From Gavia stellata (Eukaryota > Chordata > Aves > Gaviiformes > Gaviidae): a DNA stretch of 64,000 nucleotides. Shown piece after piece: positions 47,820 through 61,286 of the stretch. The notes below the pieces were generated by a model, which saw only the letters and a program-made list of their open reading frames with translations, searched no databases and was not told the DNA's origin. Where the stretch lies: assembly GCF_030936135.1 (NCBI RefSeq), contig NC_082596.1:78384388-78448387 (forward strand). The letters are read 5' to 3'. The position numbers were made by a program, and so were the translations under genes. The stretch's first letter is position 1. Every line of letters starts with the position of its first letter.

Positions 47820-50053
47820 TCTAGGAGCCTGAGGGTGTTTATGTGCCATTCGCTGTTTGGGAGCCCTCGTTCTGGATTTGTCAGGAGTTTAGCAGGTGAA
47901 GAATTAAGACTGATTTCATAGTCACAGTCTCTTTAGGGGAGTACACCTGGCCTTTGTTCTGTGCTACTTACAAAATAAAGTATATGGCATCTGTTTAAAA
48001 AAAATATTTAAAAATAGTATCAGGAAAAAGAAACCTATCAGAGCTTTCAGTAATTCTAAAATAACTAGCTACCTGAAACACCAAGTAGCTGTATTTTGTG
48101 TAACACAGAATTTTCTACTGTGTGCTCGTAAGTCCTGCATCATTTGAAGTGTGGGATATTGCTTTTCCCATATTTCCCAGCTGTGATTGCTGCTCCCTCT
48201 GCCACTACAGGCGTGATGGGTTAGCATCAAATCCTCCCATCTTCTTGTCCCCATTCCTTACAGCCTCTGTCAGGTGCAACAGCATATTTTCAAATTCAAA
48301 ATATCTAACTATCTATATAGATACATAATGTCTAGATAGTTTCTAGATAACTGAATCTGAGGAGTTGTGAAAAAGAGTCAAAGATACCCTTTGTCTAATG
48401 CCAGGTAACTTTAAAATTCCCAGGCTTTTTTCTCTGCCTTGGTAGGAAATTCCATTCTGCATTCTCCTCTCAGGAGGTAGGAAAAAATTCCTGGTTCCCC
48501 TTATCATAACCACTGTTGCTTGAAGCAATGTGAGAAGTTGAGGCTTTCAATTGCCCTTTAGTTAGTGGATGCTATTGGAAGCCTCTCATGATGGAGAGGC
48601 CTTTTTCGTTTACAGTGTTTAAGTAAAAGCTGCATGCGGACATCATAGAATTGATCAGAATTCCTAAGTCATACATAGGTTCTAAAGATCATCACAAATG
48701 AGCCTTTAGATGCTAACAAATCAACACAAATATGTGTTTATTTTAGGAAAAAAACCCCACAAACCAGACAGAAAGTATGACATTGAATGAGGACCAAGTA
48801 TGGTTGGTTTCTTCTTTTACTGTTTCTAGCTTTGTCCTCTGTAGCTGCCCCCTTGTATAGCTCAGTTATGTTTGTGTGAGCAGCACATGCACTTTATTAT
48901 AATGTAACATAGTTTATGTATGATAACTTTTATCTGTGCATCCATTTTACCAATTGATAACAAATACTAAATCAAATAATTCAAACAAATTCTTTATATT
49001 ATGTGATGTAGTTGAGATTCCTATTTTAGCAGGACAGACTATGTTTTCTTGCAGATAACTGGTCAGTAATGAAAAACAGGACTGCCATGGAATGATTTCT
49101 TCAAGAACCACATTTTATCTTAAAAAGTGCACAGAGAAAGCAAGCAAAAACTGCCAAGAAGTCTGAAGGTTAAACAATTGTTCTGTCTGAAATCTCTGAG
49201 TGATTTTAAACATCAGCTTTTAGAGGAAAACAGGACTGCAGATACCATTTGAAGCCGATTTTAGAATGCCAGCCTTAAAATAGAGTTGTTCCCGGGCACT
49301 TCTGCAAGGATTTTGTGCATTCAGAAACTTGAATTGTTTAGAGATATTGTATGGGTCATTGCTTTGCCTGAATTTATGTACGCTCTTTCGTAAAACTGAG
49401 AGACTAAATCTCTTCTAAGATGGTAGCCTCCCCCTCTCCCAACCCCCAAACCACTAAGGACTGAATTCCTCTGTAACAAAAGACCAGTGTAAATTATGAC
49501 TGACTTTGAAGCAGATATTTTACCTTGTATTTAAATTCATGTTTTATGAGCACTGAAGGCCAGACACCAAGTGTGTTTAGACTGATACACTGCTGTAGCT
49601 TTATTGAGTGGATACCATTACTGAAAGATGCTATACTAGAAATAAAAGTCATTAGTCATGAAAAGAGGGTCAATGAAAGAAGTTACACCAACGGCAAACA
49701 TTTATGAGAGACAGGCATCTTTTCATTGACCATAGGCAGCTGCAATCCAGACAGCAAAATAAACAGAGAGGACTGTGTTAGTGCTTGGTATGTTCCTGGA
49801 TAAGACTGACTCTGTTGCTAGTATATATTGACTTAAATCTAGAGGATGCTGAGGAAGGAAAAAACCAACCAGGACTGATGAGAAAACTATTTTAGAACTC
49901 GGTATGAATAAATCAGTAACATAATTTTATTTCTACTTGAGTGATTGTTATTTGCTAATTTTTCCCCAAAACTCTTATACTATCAATATGCAGACATGTT
50001 ATGCATATGCTCTTCTTCTGGACAAATATCACCATTTCTCAGCTTTCTCAAGT

Positions 50054-50734
50054 TCATGGGTAATCAGCATGGCTTTTAATCCCTGTATAAAGAGTAGAAG
50101 ATGACTTGTGCATAGGTCTTTTCAAAAACCAAAAATGGTCTGAGCAGAGTTTTAAAATTTTTAAATAGGATCTCAATGTTATTTTCCCATATGTAAACAG
50201 CTCCTGAAGTTCCAGCAATGTTTCACAGTTGGGAATGAGTTTGGCCTCTGCAATTGCCAATAGGTGAGTAATGGCTTCATGAGATAAACCATCCCTATAA
50301 ATATGTTGTCTGTACTGTAAAGACGTCTGGGAGCCTTCTGCAAAGCACTAGATCTTCCTGTTCTCCTCGGAAAGTCTGTAAAAGAGGTTTCTCATTTCAA
50401 AACAATTATCATCTTGCAAAATGTGGCTTTTAAAGAGAATATCCTTATGAAATTTGATATATAGATTATCAGTTTATTGATTCATTTTCAGGCTAGCATA
50501 AGGGATAAGAGAAAACCTGGTTTTCTCTTCTGTTGAGCAAATAATCTCAAGATGATATGGATTACTTAACAGAAAACAATCCTTTCTTGCCTGATTATGT
50601 AAATGTGAATCAGGCAAAGAACTGAGCTTTGCTTTTCTTAAAAGAAAACTGAAGATTTTTGTAACCTGGTTTTTGTCAGTGTTGAAAAATAAGTTCTGTA
50701 TGGCATCAGTCCTATTGAGAAATGATGTGATCAC
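50054..50734 (-). other. Minus-strand frame with few stops, possible pseudogene fragment
   Basis: Read on the minus strand in one frame from 50734 down to 50054 there are about 225 codons and only two internal stops (TAA at 50474-50476 and one TAG further on). The two longest clear parts are 86 and over 70 codons. The last part is not low-complexity (LLAIAEAKLIPNCETLLELQ). I do not recognise the protein. There is no poly-A tail, splice motif or target duplication to prove a retrocopy, and given the number of frames searched, a chance opening is a serious alternative. Confidence 0.25.
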
Positions 50735-51267
50735 AACTGGGGTTAGTAATGGAAGGAATACAGAAGTGCAGCATGTGTCGGTACTGTATTGATCTTATGG
50801 TTATCATTGCTTGAATTGTATCGAAAGTAGAGTTTTTAATATTTTCACTAGATGTGGAATTAATTTTTTTCCAGATTTGGGTGGAATAAATAGGTACTCT
50901 CGATGGACAGCTGTCTTTCATATGTGAGGGGAGGACTGGTTTATAACTGGTACTTTTACTGCTGATGAGAACTTAAGTAGGAGGTTTCATATGATTAAAC
51001 CTAGGCAAGTTGATGTGATATTTTCTGTATGGTCTGCAGGGTACTTAAAAATAACGGACTGCATAATAATCCCTGTTTTTTATAACTAATTACTAGGTGA
51101 AAGTTCTCCATTGCTTAGATGTTCAGTACATCTTAGGTGTCTACATAGTATAAACACGAGTGTTTTTTGACATTTTGGCAGCCTTTTTTCCTCCAAAATA
51201 AGTTTTTCTGAGTCTTGAATGGGTAGAAGTTTCTGTTTCTGAAGCTTATTTTGATACGGTTGGTGAT

Positions 51268-51515
51268 CACAGAATCACAGAATCACTAAGGTTGGAAAAG
51301 ACCTGTAAGATCATCAAGTCCAACCATCAACCAACAAACACCACCATGCCCATTAAACCATGTCCCACAATGCCACATCCACACGTTCCTTGAACACCTC
51401 CAGGGATGGTGACTCCACCACTTCCCTGGGCAGTTCATTCCAGTGTTTCACGACTCTCTCAGTAAAGAAATTTTTCCTAATATCCAGTCTGAACCCCTCC
51501 CCTGGCGCAACTTGA
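51268..51515 (-). mobile_element. CR1 LINE 3' end, 5'-truncated
   Basis: It begins with CACAGAATCACAGAATCAC, two antisense octamers, then AAGGTTGGAAAAGACCTG, AACACCACCATGCCCATT and CACCTCCAGGGATGGTGAC, and ends sharply at CTGGCGCAACTTGA. It belongs to the 26436/44564 subfamily. The abrupt inner edge is the 5' truncation expected of LINE insertions. Confidence 0.95.
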
Positions 51516-54500
51516 TTTTTGAGAAGGTTTGTTCCCCATTTTGTACATGCTTGTAGGCTGATGGTTGTTCCTGGCTAGCTGATATGGTACGGCTGACTGC
51601 AGGTGTGTTATGTAATCAGAATGTGCAAAGAGACGGCTCTATTGATAAGAAAAAACACCCACCAAAAAACCCCAACAACTAGGACCATTTTCCCTTCTAA
51701 ATCAAGTTTCATACTCTTCCATAGGTCTTTTTTCAAAGGACGGGCTTACTAAGCATGCTGGTACAACCATACTGCCACACAAGGAAAATTGTTAGTTGCA
51801 TGGATGAAAGGCCTTATTTAATTCCCTAGCCTGAGAATGAGCAATCATACTATGCCACTGCATTTTTCATCCTTTTCCCACCTTTCATAAAACAGTACAA
51901 AACATAAAGCATGGCAGCAAAAAAAGATGATGGTGGCATGCAGCATGTTTAACTGGACTTCACAATAGTTAGTCATTTGTCTTTACTTCAGAAGTAAATC
52001 AACACACAATTTTTCTTGATTGCCATAAGCTGTAGGTAAGATATTGTCTCAGGAATGGAAGTGAGAGGAATGTTTGCATCAGAATGAATTTGCTCTTGGC
52101 AGAGATGAATTGGGAGCTTGCTGGCAGAATGAGTAACTCCGGATGCCACGTCTTAGTTCCTTATTCTCAGAAGACATATATGGAAGACAGCAATCTGAAA
52201 ATGAAGCATCATTAGAATTTTGCATCTCATTAGCACTCTTTTTTTTGACGAAAATTACAGTAACATTTCATTAACATGTGCATCATGAGTTAAAATTGCT
52301 GTTACAGAAGAACATTTGTACTGGAATAGTAAATGGAAGCATATTTTAGTAGAGGGCTACTGCAATACCTTGATAATTACGTTAAGAAAGCATTTCACCA
52401 GTCTTGCACAAGTTCTCACATATCAGAGGTAGCAGGCAGCTGCACTAGCATCAATAATGCAAATATTCACAGATTCAGTGCAAATAAGGAAAAGAATCGC
52501 ATCATCCGGAGGATCCCTTTGACTCCAGTGAGAACTGTGTCTTCTTTCAACAATACAGATGCATGTTAATATTCTTGCTGCCCACACAAGAGGATTTCCC
52601 TGAAAAGGCCATTTTCGGGAGGTTGTCCACTAGCTGTCCCTGAATATGCTAGCATGGGGATGTGCTATGGAAGAGGACTTAGAGCTCAGGGAGGTGAGTT
52701 TTATACGTCTGCAGCCGAAATGTAAATATGCCGCTCAATTGGCAGCGTTTGGGAAGCTGCTGCTGTGATTTCCCCTGAGGAATGAAGATGATCACATTCA
52801 AGAAGGCAGAGTGGTGACCTGCAAGACCCTTTTGCTGCCCTCCTCCTGGCTCCTTCTCTGTTCACTCTCGCCAGGCGTCTAGTCTTACAGTTTGTGTGGA
52901 GGTGGTCTTTTTTCTGCACAACTCCGACCACAGGTTTTAATAGCGCTTCTGTACTATTTAGGCTTGCTAGCTTTTTTGAACAGGGAAATGTGTCAGAGAG
53001 AAGACAAAATAGACTAGAAATGCTGCAGCAGTGTCTTCTTGTCGCTGCTCTCATTTTTGTCTGGGAACAACTGGTAAATGGGGTCCTAGAGAAAGACAAG
53101 AAAGAGAAGAAGATGTTTGGATTTTGTTAAGAAGTAAACCCAGCAAATTCAAGGCCAAATTTTTGACCGCTAGGACACCATAACACCTGTCTTAAATAAG
53201 CCTTTGAAGAAGTAAATTACTGTGAAATGATTTAAACGCGAACAGGAAAGAAACCATATTATGTGCTGCTGGTAACTAATCTTACCGTGATGTGACATTT
53301 CTCTGGAAGTACTTTAAATTGTGCCAAATAACCTAGCATTCTGGGAGCAGTGTCTTTGTTTATCCTTGCTTTGCAAACCTAAAAATAAAGAAAGGAAAAA
53401 AATGAGAAAAGCACTGAGAAAGGCGTAAGGGAGAGAACGCTGAAGAGCTGTATTCCCTGTTCCTAGGGAATTTTAGCTACCTTTCCAATATTACTGCCTT
53501 ACATTAATTCTTCAGAGATGAAAGCAAATTTCTCTTCAAGATTTCAGGGGCTGAAGTACAAAGTGAAAATTCACCGATTAAAGTGCAAATCTTAGGTGGT
53601 TTGAAAGGTCTTGTAAAAAAGTTAGATTTCGCAGAAGAAAATTAAAAGAAGAATCCTTCTAATGAATGCAGAATCTATGTTTGAGGCTTTTGTTTGACAT
53701 ATAGGCTAGCATTTCATGAGAATATTATTATTGAGCAGAGCTGTGGGTCCAGATTTAAAGTTGGCAGCTTAAATCAAAAAGCTATTTACTATCCTCATTG
53801 AAAAATCGTGACCATTGATTTACACATTTAATAAAAGGAAAATAACTAACACATCAATTGGTAGCTAAGGAAACGGCCTTAAATCTGAGACCATTTTCTG
53901 GCAGTACATTAATTATTATTTTTCCATAACCTCCCCAGAGGATGGAATTAATGACACATCAGGAGGTGTAAAGTATTTTATTTCTAAGGTCAGTGGACCT
54001 ACTTATTTGTCTAACAGAGTAGTGCTTAAAGCAGCAGATCTTAGTTTCTCCAAGGGAAGCCTTTAAAGGAACAATGCCATTAAAAAAACCAACAAAGTTT
54101 TAAATTATTTTCTTAGTTTATTATTAATGTAATCCAACTGAATTAGTTTTGTAAACAATGGAATTTTTATTTGGACTTTCATTTCCTTATTTATTAAAAT
54201 CAAAAGGAAAATTTGGAAGTCAGTTTGACTTTTACTTGTTTAATGGCTCATTTTAGAGTTTCTGGACAAACAAGGTCCTATTGATAGAGTGTTTCACCTT
54301 GAAAAGTCAAACAGATTTCTTTTAAGTTTGTTTCTACAGCATTAGTGGGCACTTGTCATAATTACTGGGCTAAATGAGCGAGACCTGTGGCTTTGCGACT
54401 GTGGAATACATACTCAGCTATGATTTGCTTGGCTTATGGAAGCTTAGTTTAGCTTTACTTAGTCTTTTTCTAATATTGATGCGCTATTTGTATATATTTC

Positions 54501-55239
54501 TGCTCTGTAAGAACTGTAGTATGGGGTTTCCGATACGGAATTACTCATCCGGGAGCGAGCCTAGCTCCCACGATCCAGCAGGAGGAGCTTTTTGTTATGA
54601 ATGAGAAACAAATACATCAGGAGCTCAGGAACCTCAGCAGAGCTCAGTTTGGGTGCAGACTTCTGCCTACCCAGCGCTCATTCATTTTTAAGCTTTTCTG
54701 CAATGCAGATCACTGAAAAGTGGGGAAGTGGCCATGTTCCAAAGTACTGGGTTTTAGTAGTTTTTATTTAATTAAGTAGCACTATGAATATGTACTGATA
54801 TTTTACCTTTTTCTAGCCTCATAATTAAATTATTATCACTCTTTTTTTTTCCCATTTCTGGCCTTAATGGAAGGCTTTGCATCCTGTTTAGATTTCTCTT
54901 CCACTCCGCTAGTGGATGCGGAGGTATCTGTTTTGCAGCATATTTAAAAGAGTAGGCATTTTTTGTGTGATAAATAATTCTTCTCCCTAGTGCTGACAGC
55001 TGTATGACTCTGATAGGTTTGTGTGGGAAAGTGCTCGAGAACTTTTAACCTGCTTGCTTAGAAATAAGTTCAAACATTAGCAGAGCTATAGATTCTTGTA
55101 GATATGCATTAGCACATTTAATTATTCATAAATGAGAACAATTATATATAAATGATGTCAGAAGACTCTTTTTTTTTACAAGCAGCAAGCTAACAATAAC
55201 CAAAATTCAGAAGATACACCACGTAACAGAGCGGTTGGG

Positions 55240-55590
55240 GGAAGTGTATGGGGCATACGTGGCAGGGCTTGGTAGCGGGGGCTGCAGGGTGCCCTGTGCT
55301 GGTCACAGCGGGGTCCAGACAGCTCCAAAACTGGTGTGAGCAACCGGTTGTGTGGCAGCCACAGCAGCATGCGGCACCTCTGGACTGTCAGCTGCTGCCA
55401 GGGGGAGAGGCAGGCAGGGAGATGCTCCTGGGGAGACACAGGGAGGGAGAGGCTGCGGATGAGACATGTGGCTGGAGGTGTCCTTCTTGAAGGAGGCACT
55501 CCATCCAAAACGGACACCCTTCTGAAGAGCCTGCAGCCATGGGTGACCCATGCTCGGACAGGGACACCCCCTTCTTCCCTTTTCTGCAAA
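55240..55590. other. GC-rich patch, possible unclassified repeat
   Basis: A sharply bounded GC-rich block of about 350 bases with GGCAGG/CCTGCC and CAGCTGCTG words lies in AT-rich surroundings. Near its right end, CTGCAGCCATGGGTGACCCA followed by GCTCGGACAGGGACACC recalls tandem-like wording seen in some bird repeats, but I cannot name a family. Overlapping open frames on both strands (up to 137 codons) look like composition effects. Confidence 0.35.
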
Positions 55591-58500
55591 TTATTTCACC
55601 TTCTTGGCTTGGGTCAGTGGGTTTTCCCTTTGTTTTTAAGGCAGAGATAACTGTTTCTAGTAACCATCTTTGTGCTGCTGCCAGTCAATCAAAACCCCCA
55701 ATTTCCCCCCCAGACCTAAACCAAACAGTGACTGGAAGAGCCAAAGACTTGTTGTCATCATGAAGGAAGGGCAGCACTCCGGAAGAGGGATGCCTGGCTG
55801 CTTTGGAGGCTTGGGATCTTGTCTGCCTCTGTAACTATTTTTTATTACGTTAGCAGGCATTTGGGAATAGAGGGTAGTGCATTTGGGAATAAAGAGTAGT
55901 GTTTTTACACTGAACATCATATTCCTTCATACTCTTACACTGAAAATGCAAGAGACATTTTCTTTATACATAGAATAACATACCCAGGCTAAAAATGCTT
56001 ACCTAGTACCCTTTGAAAAGGGAGATTCCTGGTTTTTTATTACCACTCAGAAACTGTGCGTATCCCTAGCAGGATCAAATGCATTGAACCTTTGGACTGT
56101 GACAGTAGATATTGATAATCCATCTTAGGTAGCTGCGTAAGAGCTATAAAACCTATCAGTTCTTCTCGATTCAGAACGTCTGCTTGTGATAGCATATGCA
56201 GAGCTCTGTCGAATACCTTTAAGATTTTTTTCTGCAAAGCATGTGGAATATTGCAAGACAGATAAAATAATTTAACATTATTAGTTACCTGAGTAATGCA
56301 GAGGTTGCCTTGATCAAGGTGGAGCACTGGAAGCATTTACAGCTCTGTGGGCTGCCTGTCAGGCTCCACATTAGAAATGGTACTGATGCTTCTCAGTCTC
56401 TTGGCAGATCATCAGTGATTCTTTCTGTTAGGCAAAATTTGAATGTTTGATTCAATAAGTGTTTCCAAACTGAAATGGGAAGAAGTGTGAGGAGAGAAGC
56501 TAGAAAATAAAGCATACTGAAAATGATCGGTTCTACAGAAACCGATGTACTGTTTCATTTATTTCAGTGCCTAATCCTAAGTATGTGAATAAGTCTGTGG
56601 GCCTAAGGTAGAAGTATGGGAGAACGGTAAGTAGGTTTAAGAGAAAAACGCTGCATTATATTGCAAAAGAAAAGCATTGTTGATAGAATTTCACTCTAGC
56701 TAATGCATGCTGTGATTTCTCATTCATTTTAGACATCTAACATAATACTCTACTTTTCTACTTATTTGCATTCTGAAGTTTTGGGGGGTTGTGCCTCTCC
56801 TAGCTTCAATTTCACTTTATTTATGATTTCTCCAAGATTTTTTTTAGCTATTGCCCAGCTGCCGAAATGAGTTAAATGAGCATACTAAATTATGCAAAGT
56901 CAATAAAATATAAAAATGAACAAGTTTAGAAATTTTAGTTTGACTGCCTGAATCCAAACCAGTTCCTAACTTATCAAACTTGATTCTGGTCTCATACTAT
57001 TGTATATCAAAAATAACTCCCCTGCTACCAACTTAGTATAACCAGGTGAGAACAGAATTAAGCCTGTACTTTTTCCCTCCCCAGCAAGATTTTCTATTCT
57101 GCTGTTTGTGTAGAAGTAAATCATGGCATAAAAAGCATTATGATTTCATGAACAGTGGCAAGTATAGTATCTAAAATGTCTGACTATCATTTTGACATAA
57201 GTCAAGCTTGTAAAAGAGCTTGACTATAAAGTTTCAAAGGGCATGAGAGATTTGGCTTTTCATGCGTGAGGATGGAAGGGGACTTTGAACTCTTGCATTC
57301 TCAACATTTCCGAGTCCTATTCAATCCCACCTGCACTAAATTGTATCTTTTTTTTTCCCATTATGTAGTATGGAAACATCTGTCAGAGTGTGGCAGCAAC
57401 AGAAGAACGGTGTCTTTTTTTTCCCTTTCCGTGGGATGTGTGCTGTGATAAGAGTCAAGTTACTTTACTCCGTTTTTTTAATATCTGATAAAGATACACA
57501 GTTTGATAAAGATGCATAGTTTTTGTATGTTTACAAAAAAGAAAATCTCTCGTGTTGGTAACACTTAAAAAGAGGAAAGAAATTACTGAGAAAGAAGTAC
57601 ATCATTTCTATAATTTTACATGGCAACACAGGAAAGCTGATGTATTCCAGTAACATTGATAGGAGTGAAAGGAATTGGCAAATTTAATCCTTTAGGCCAT
57701 GAATCTCCAGGATGCAATCTGAGGGAAAATCCTCGCACACATCTGCAGTAATATCACTGGGCATTGTACTGTCAGGCTTTGGTGCCAGGGGCCAGAAGGG
57801 TTTTCCTCCTCTTAAGAATTTGTGTGTTGGGGTATAGTAGAGAACATACTCTCTCATATGAAGATGTAAAAGAAAATGCCGTGATCTGGAAAAGAAGCAT
57901 TTGCATGGCTTTCATATACACTAAAAATGTCTCAGGAATAAGAATTATAATGTCTGTGGTAAAAAGAAAATTATAATTGGAATAATGATAATTTCACCTA
58001 GAAGTAGCGGAGAGGATACATAAATTATCTTTTTATTCAACTTCAATACAGTGATGATAAATATTGCCTGCCTTGGAAATGTAGTTAGCTGTCTCTTGGG
58101 AGAGCTGTTTTTAGAGAAGCAATGATTGTAAAAGGTGCCACTGAAAGCCCCACTTTTTATAGTGGTCTGTTTTTAAGTTTTAATCCTGTCATCTTTAATT
58201 CATACTTCTTTCCATTTGTAGCTAAAGCTGTCACTAAACTATTCCTTTAGGAAAAAGCTGCTTGCAGAGATGGACTCAATGCAGAATAATGCTGAGATTT
58301 GTCCATTAGCACCTCAAAGCGTAGAAAATTGCATCTCGGAGCTGTGGATTTCTGTTTCAGATTTCTCCTGTCATATTGGTGAAATAATTACAGTGTCCGT
58401 AAGATGTGTGTAATTAGATATTGTAATGGGAGTTCAGAAGTACTTCTATGAATGTTCAGAAGTATGAGTATGGGAACGCTGAAGTCTTGTGATACCTGAT

Positions 58501-61219
58501 TTTCTTTCTGCTTCCCCTTCTTGGTAAGTACTGACATTTCTGTTTCAGATACTGTTAGGGTGTACTGGCATACACTGGCTTATTTCAAGCACCGAGGATA
58601 ATGATATTTATCTAACCTGTCTGTGCCTTCTCAGTGCTTGCCAACTGCTAAATCCTGTTCCTGATGTAGCTGTATTGCACCTTAAAATAGTAGCATCTGT
58701 AAAATTTGGAGATATGTAACTATCAATGGATTTGAACATCCTGTGTACTAGAATGAGTTGTTCTGTGTCACCTGCTTGGCATTTTGATGCAGCTGTATTG
58801 CTTTCATTGACGTCCTTAGCATGAATGGAAAAAAACACAGATGTGAATTATGATTCCTGATGCAAGGGAATAGATTAAATAAACTGAATTATCTTCATAG
58901 ACTCTCCAGGCTTGCTGGAAGACTCTTGGAGGTAAAGCCATTGCTCATGTTTTTCTAAAGTCATTGATCTGTGCTTATCGTCAGAAGACATCTCTTCCAT
59001 ACAAACTCCTCCTGACCCAGTTTCCAAGCATTTTATCTAGCTTGACGCTTGTTTTTATGTTCTCTGGAGTTGTACTGAGCACTATGAGAGTGTGATTCAG
59101 TATCTCATTTTTCAGGATTACCACTTCAGCAGGGATAGTATTTGCCAGTTACCTACTAATCATCCGTAACACGACCCAGGTTAAAATAATTGTAAAATAA
59201 GTAATTTACAAAACAGGAAAATAGAAAGCTACACAGTTGCAAATGTTTTAGAGATGGGATACAACAATTAAAGGAAGATCACACTTAGGTTTAGTTATCC
59301 TTAGATCAACTCCAAAGCTTGTCTCATTCTATCTGGTTGTTTGCAGCATCCACCTAATCATGTGGCTGGGCATCATGTTCTTATGCACAGGAAACCTCTT
59401 CTTACGCAAACTCTGCATTTTTATTCATGGAACAGAAATTTGATCTGGATGTGTATGTTTCCTTTACACCCGATCTGGCCTATGGTTCTGTTCAGATTCA
59501 CATCATTATCCTTTCCTCCTTTCTTGCCTGGATAAAGCTGTTCCTACCTGATGGCAGAGACAGTTATTAAGTCCCTTCTCACCAGACTGTTGAAAGACCC
59601 AGTGCTGTCTTAAATTATTAACCTACAAATTGCCAGCCCAGTGTGAGGTGAAACACTCTCCTTCGCTGGTCAGGGCAGTGTTCATGCTCTGTGTGTAGTC
59701 TTTTCAGTCTTTGTAAGTTGTATGTTACAGCTGCACCTTGTCAGTCTTGCTTTATCCAGTCATTTAGGTGGAATTAATACCTGTGGCTTACTGGTTTAGA
59801 TTAGACGCGGTGATAATCAGTCACTTTGCTGTGGCTGACTTTTAACCTGCCACTGCAATAGTGGGAGACAGTTGGCACACTGATGGGTAGAAGCAAGAAT
59901 ATATCCTGCTGCTCCCAAGTAGTTCCCTTTTTTTTCACTCTAAGAAAGCACAAAGAAAAACAGAGGAAGCATTTCCCCCTGACCTGAATGAAGCTTTCTT
60001 CATGCTGGGTGTTGTAAGATTCCTCTGTATCACTGATCAGGCAGCTGAATCCATTCAGAGAGAAGCAATGAGGCAGCTTTGTTTGTGTAAGAATATATGT
60101 TGGCATAGATTTGTTGGTGATGGTAGTGTCTTAGTCCTCTGGATAGGCTACCTGGGAAAGAAATGCAGGGTGCAGGACCTATATTTAGTTTAAACCTTAG
60201 TTTATTTATCTGGCGTATTTAAATGCTCAGGCCTTTGTATTGACTGCAAGAATAGATTTTTTCACTTCAACTGTCGTGAAGGGGGTGTGAAGTCCAGCTG
60301 TTTCTGAAGTGCATAGCATACTTTTTTCATTTATTTTGTTAGCACTAGATCAGGTGAGCAGTGAATTTGGATTTGGCATAGAGCATTCATTTGTAGTTTG
60401 CCAGTCTCCTCAGAAATATATTCAGAATATTATCTTATGACTGTATTCTGCTTCTACAAGCCATACATGGTTTCCATTGATTTCTATAGAATGAACCACA
60501 AATATTTATTAGAAAGTAGCTTTTACCCATATCTGTTAATGTAGATGTCTGTGTGCTTCCATCTATTTCTGTGCGTGTGAACAATCAGATAGCACAAAAA
60601 TAGAGAAGATCACTACTGTATTGTTGTAATGAATGCGAAGAGTACGTTTGTATTTCACGCTTCTGTTGGATTGTCTCTTTCGTCATTGCACTCCCAACAG
60701 TATCTGGAAAGTCTTGCCTTTATTTTCCAGCTATTTTTTCATGGTCAAAGTTGTGCAGTTCCATTGAATGAGACTGTGGCATAATTGAGGCAGAATGTGA
60801 CCGTTTATTTTTTAACACTTCGTGACTCTTCTAATTTTGGCAGTTATTTTCTTCCACTTGTATGTACTAAGATCAGGAACTTGAGTGCATTTGGGGTTCT
60901 GGCTTCAATAGTGATTTCGGATTGGGTATGTCAAAAAAAGAGATGAAAAGTATTCCTCTCATTCTGGGGGAATTGCCTTGTTCTGTTCACCTGCAAAATT
61001 GAACATCATTATTGATAATACAAATGTTATTTCCTACTATAAGAAAAAAAAATTAAAGAACAGTTCAGGTTTTTATGTTGTATTTCTCTGTTTAAAGCTT
61101 TTCTTTTAATTAACTTGTGACTGTATAAAAGCACATACAGTTTTGGTAGGCAACAATAAATTAATTCAAGATTTGTGCCCATTGTATGAAGTAATCTGAA
61201 CTTTATCTATCTTTGAAGC

Positions 61220-61286
61220 CAGCCAGGAGGTTGGACTGGATGACCTCCAGAGGTCCCTTCCAAACTAAATTACTCTATGATTCTAT
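61220..61286 (+). mobile_element. Short CR1 LINE 3' terminus
   Basis: GGAGGTTGGACTGGATGACC, then CCAGAGGTCCCTTCCAAACT and ACTCTATGATTCTATA form a CR1 3' end of under 70 bases with terminal octamers. The GACCTCCAGAGGTCCC wording differs from the other copies and indicates another subfamily. It is strongly 5'-truncated and non-coding. Confidence 0.85.
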
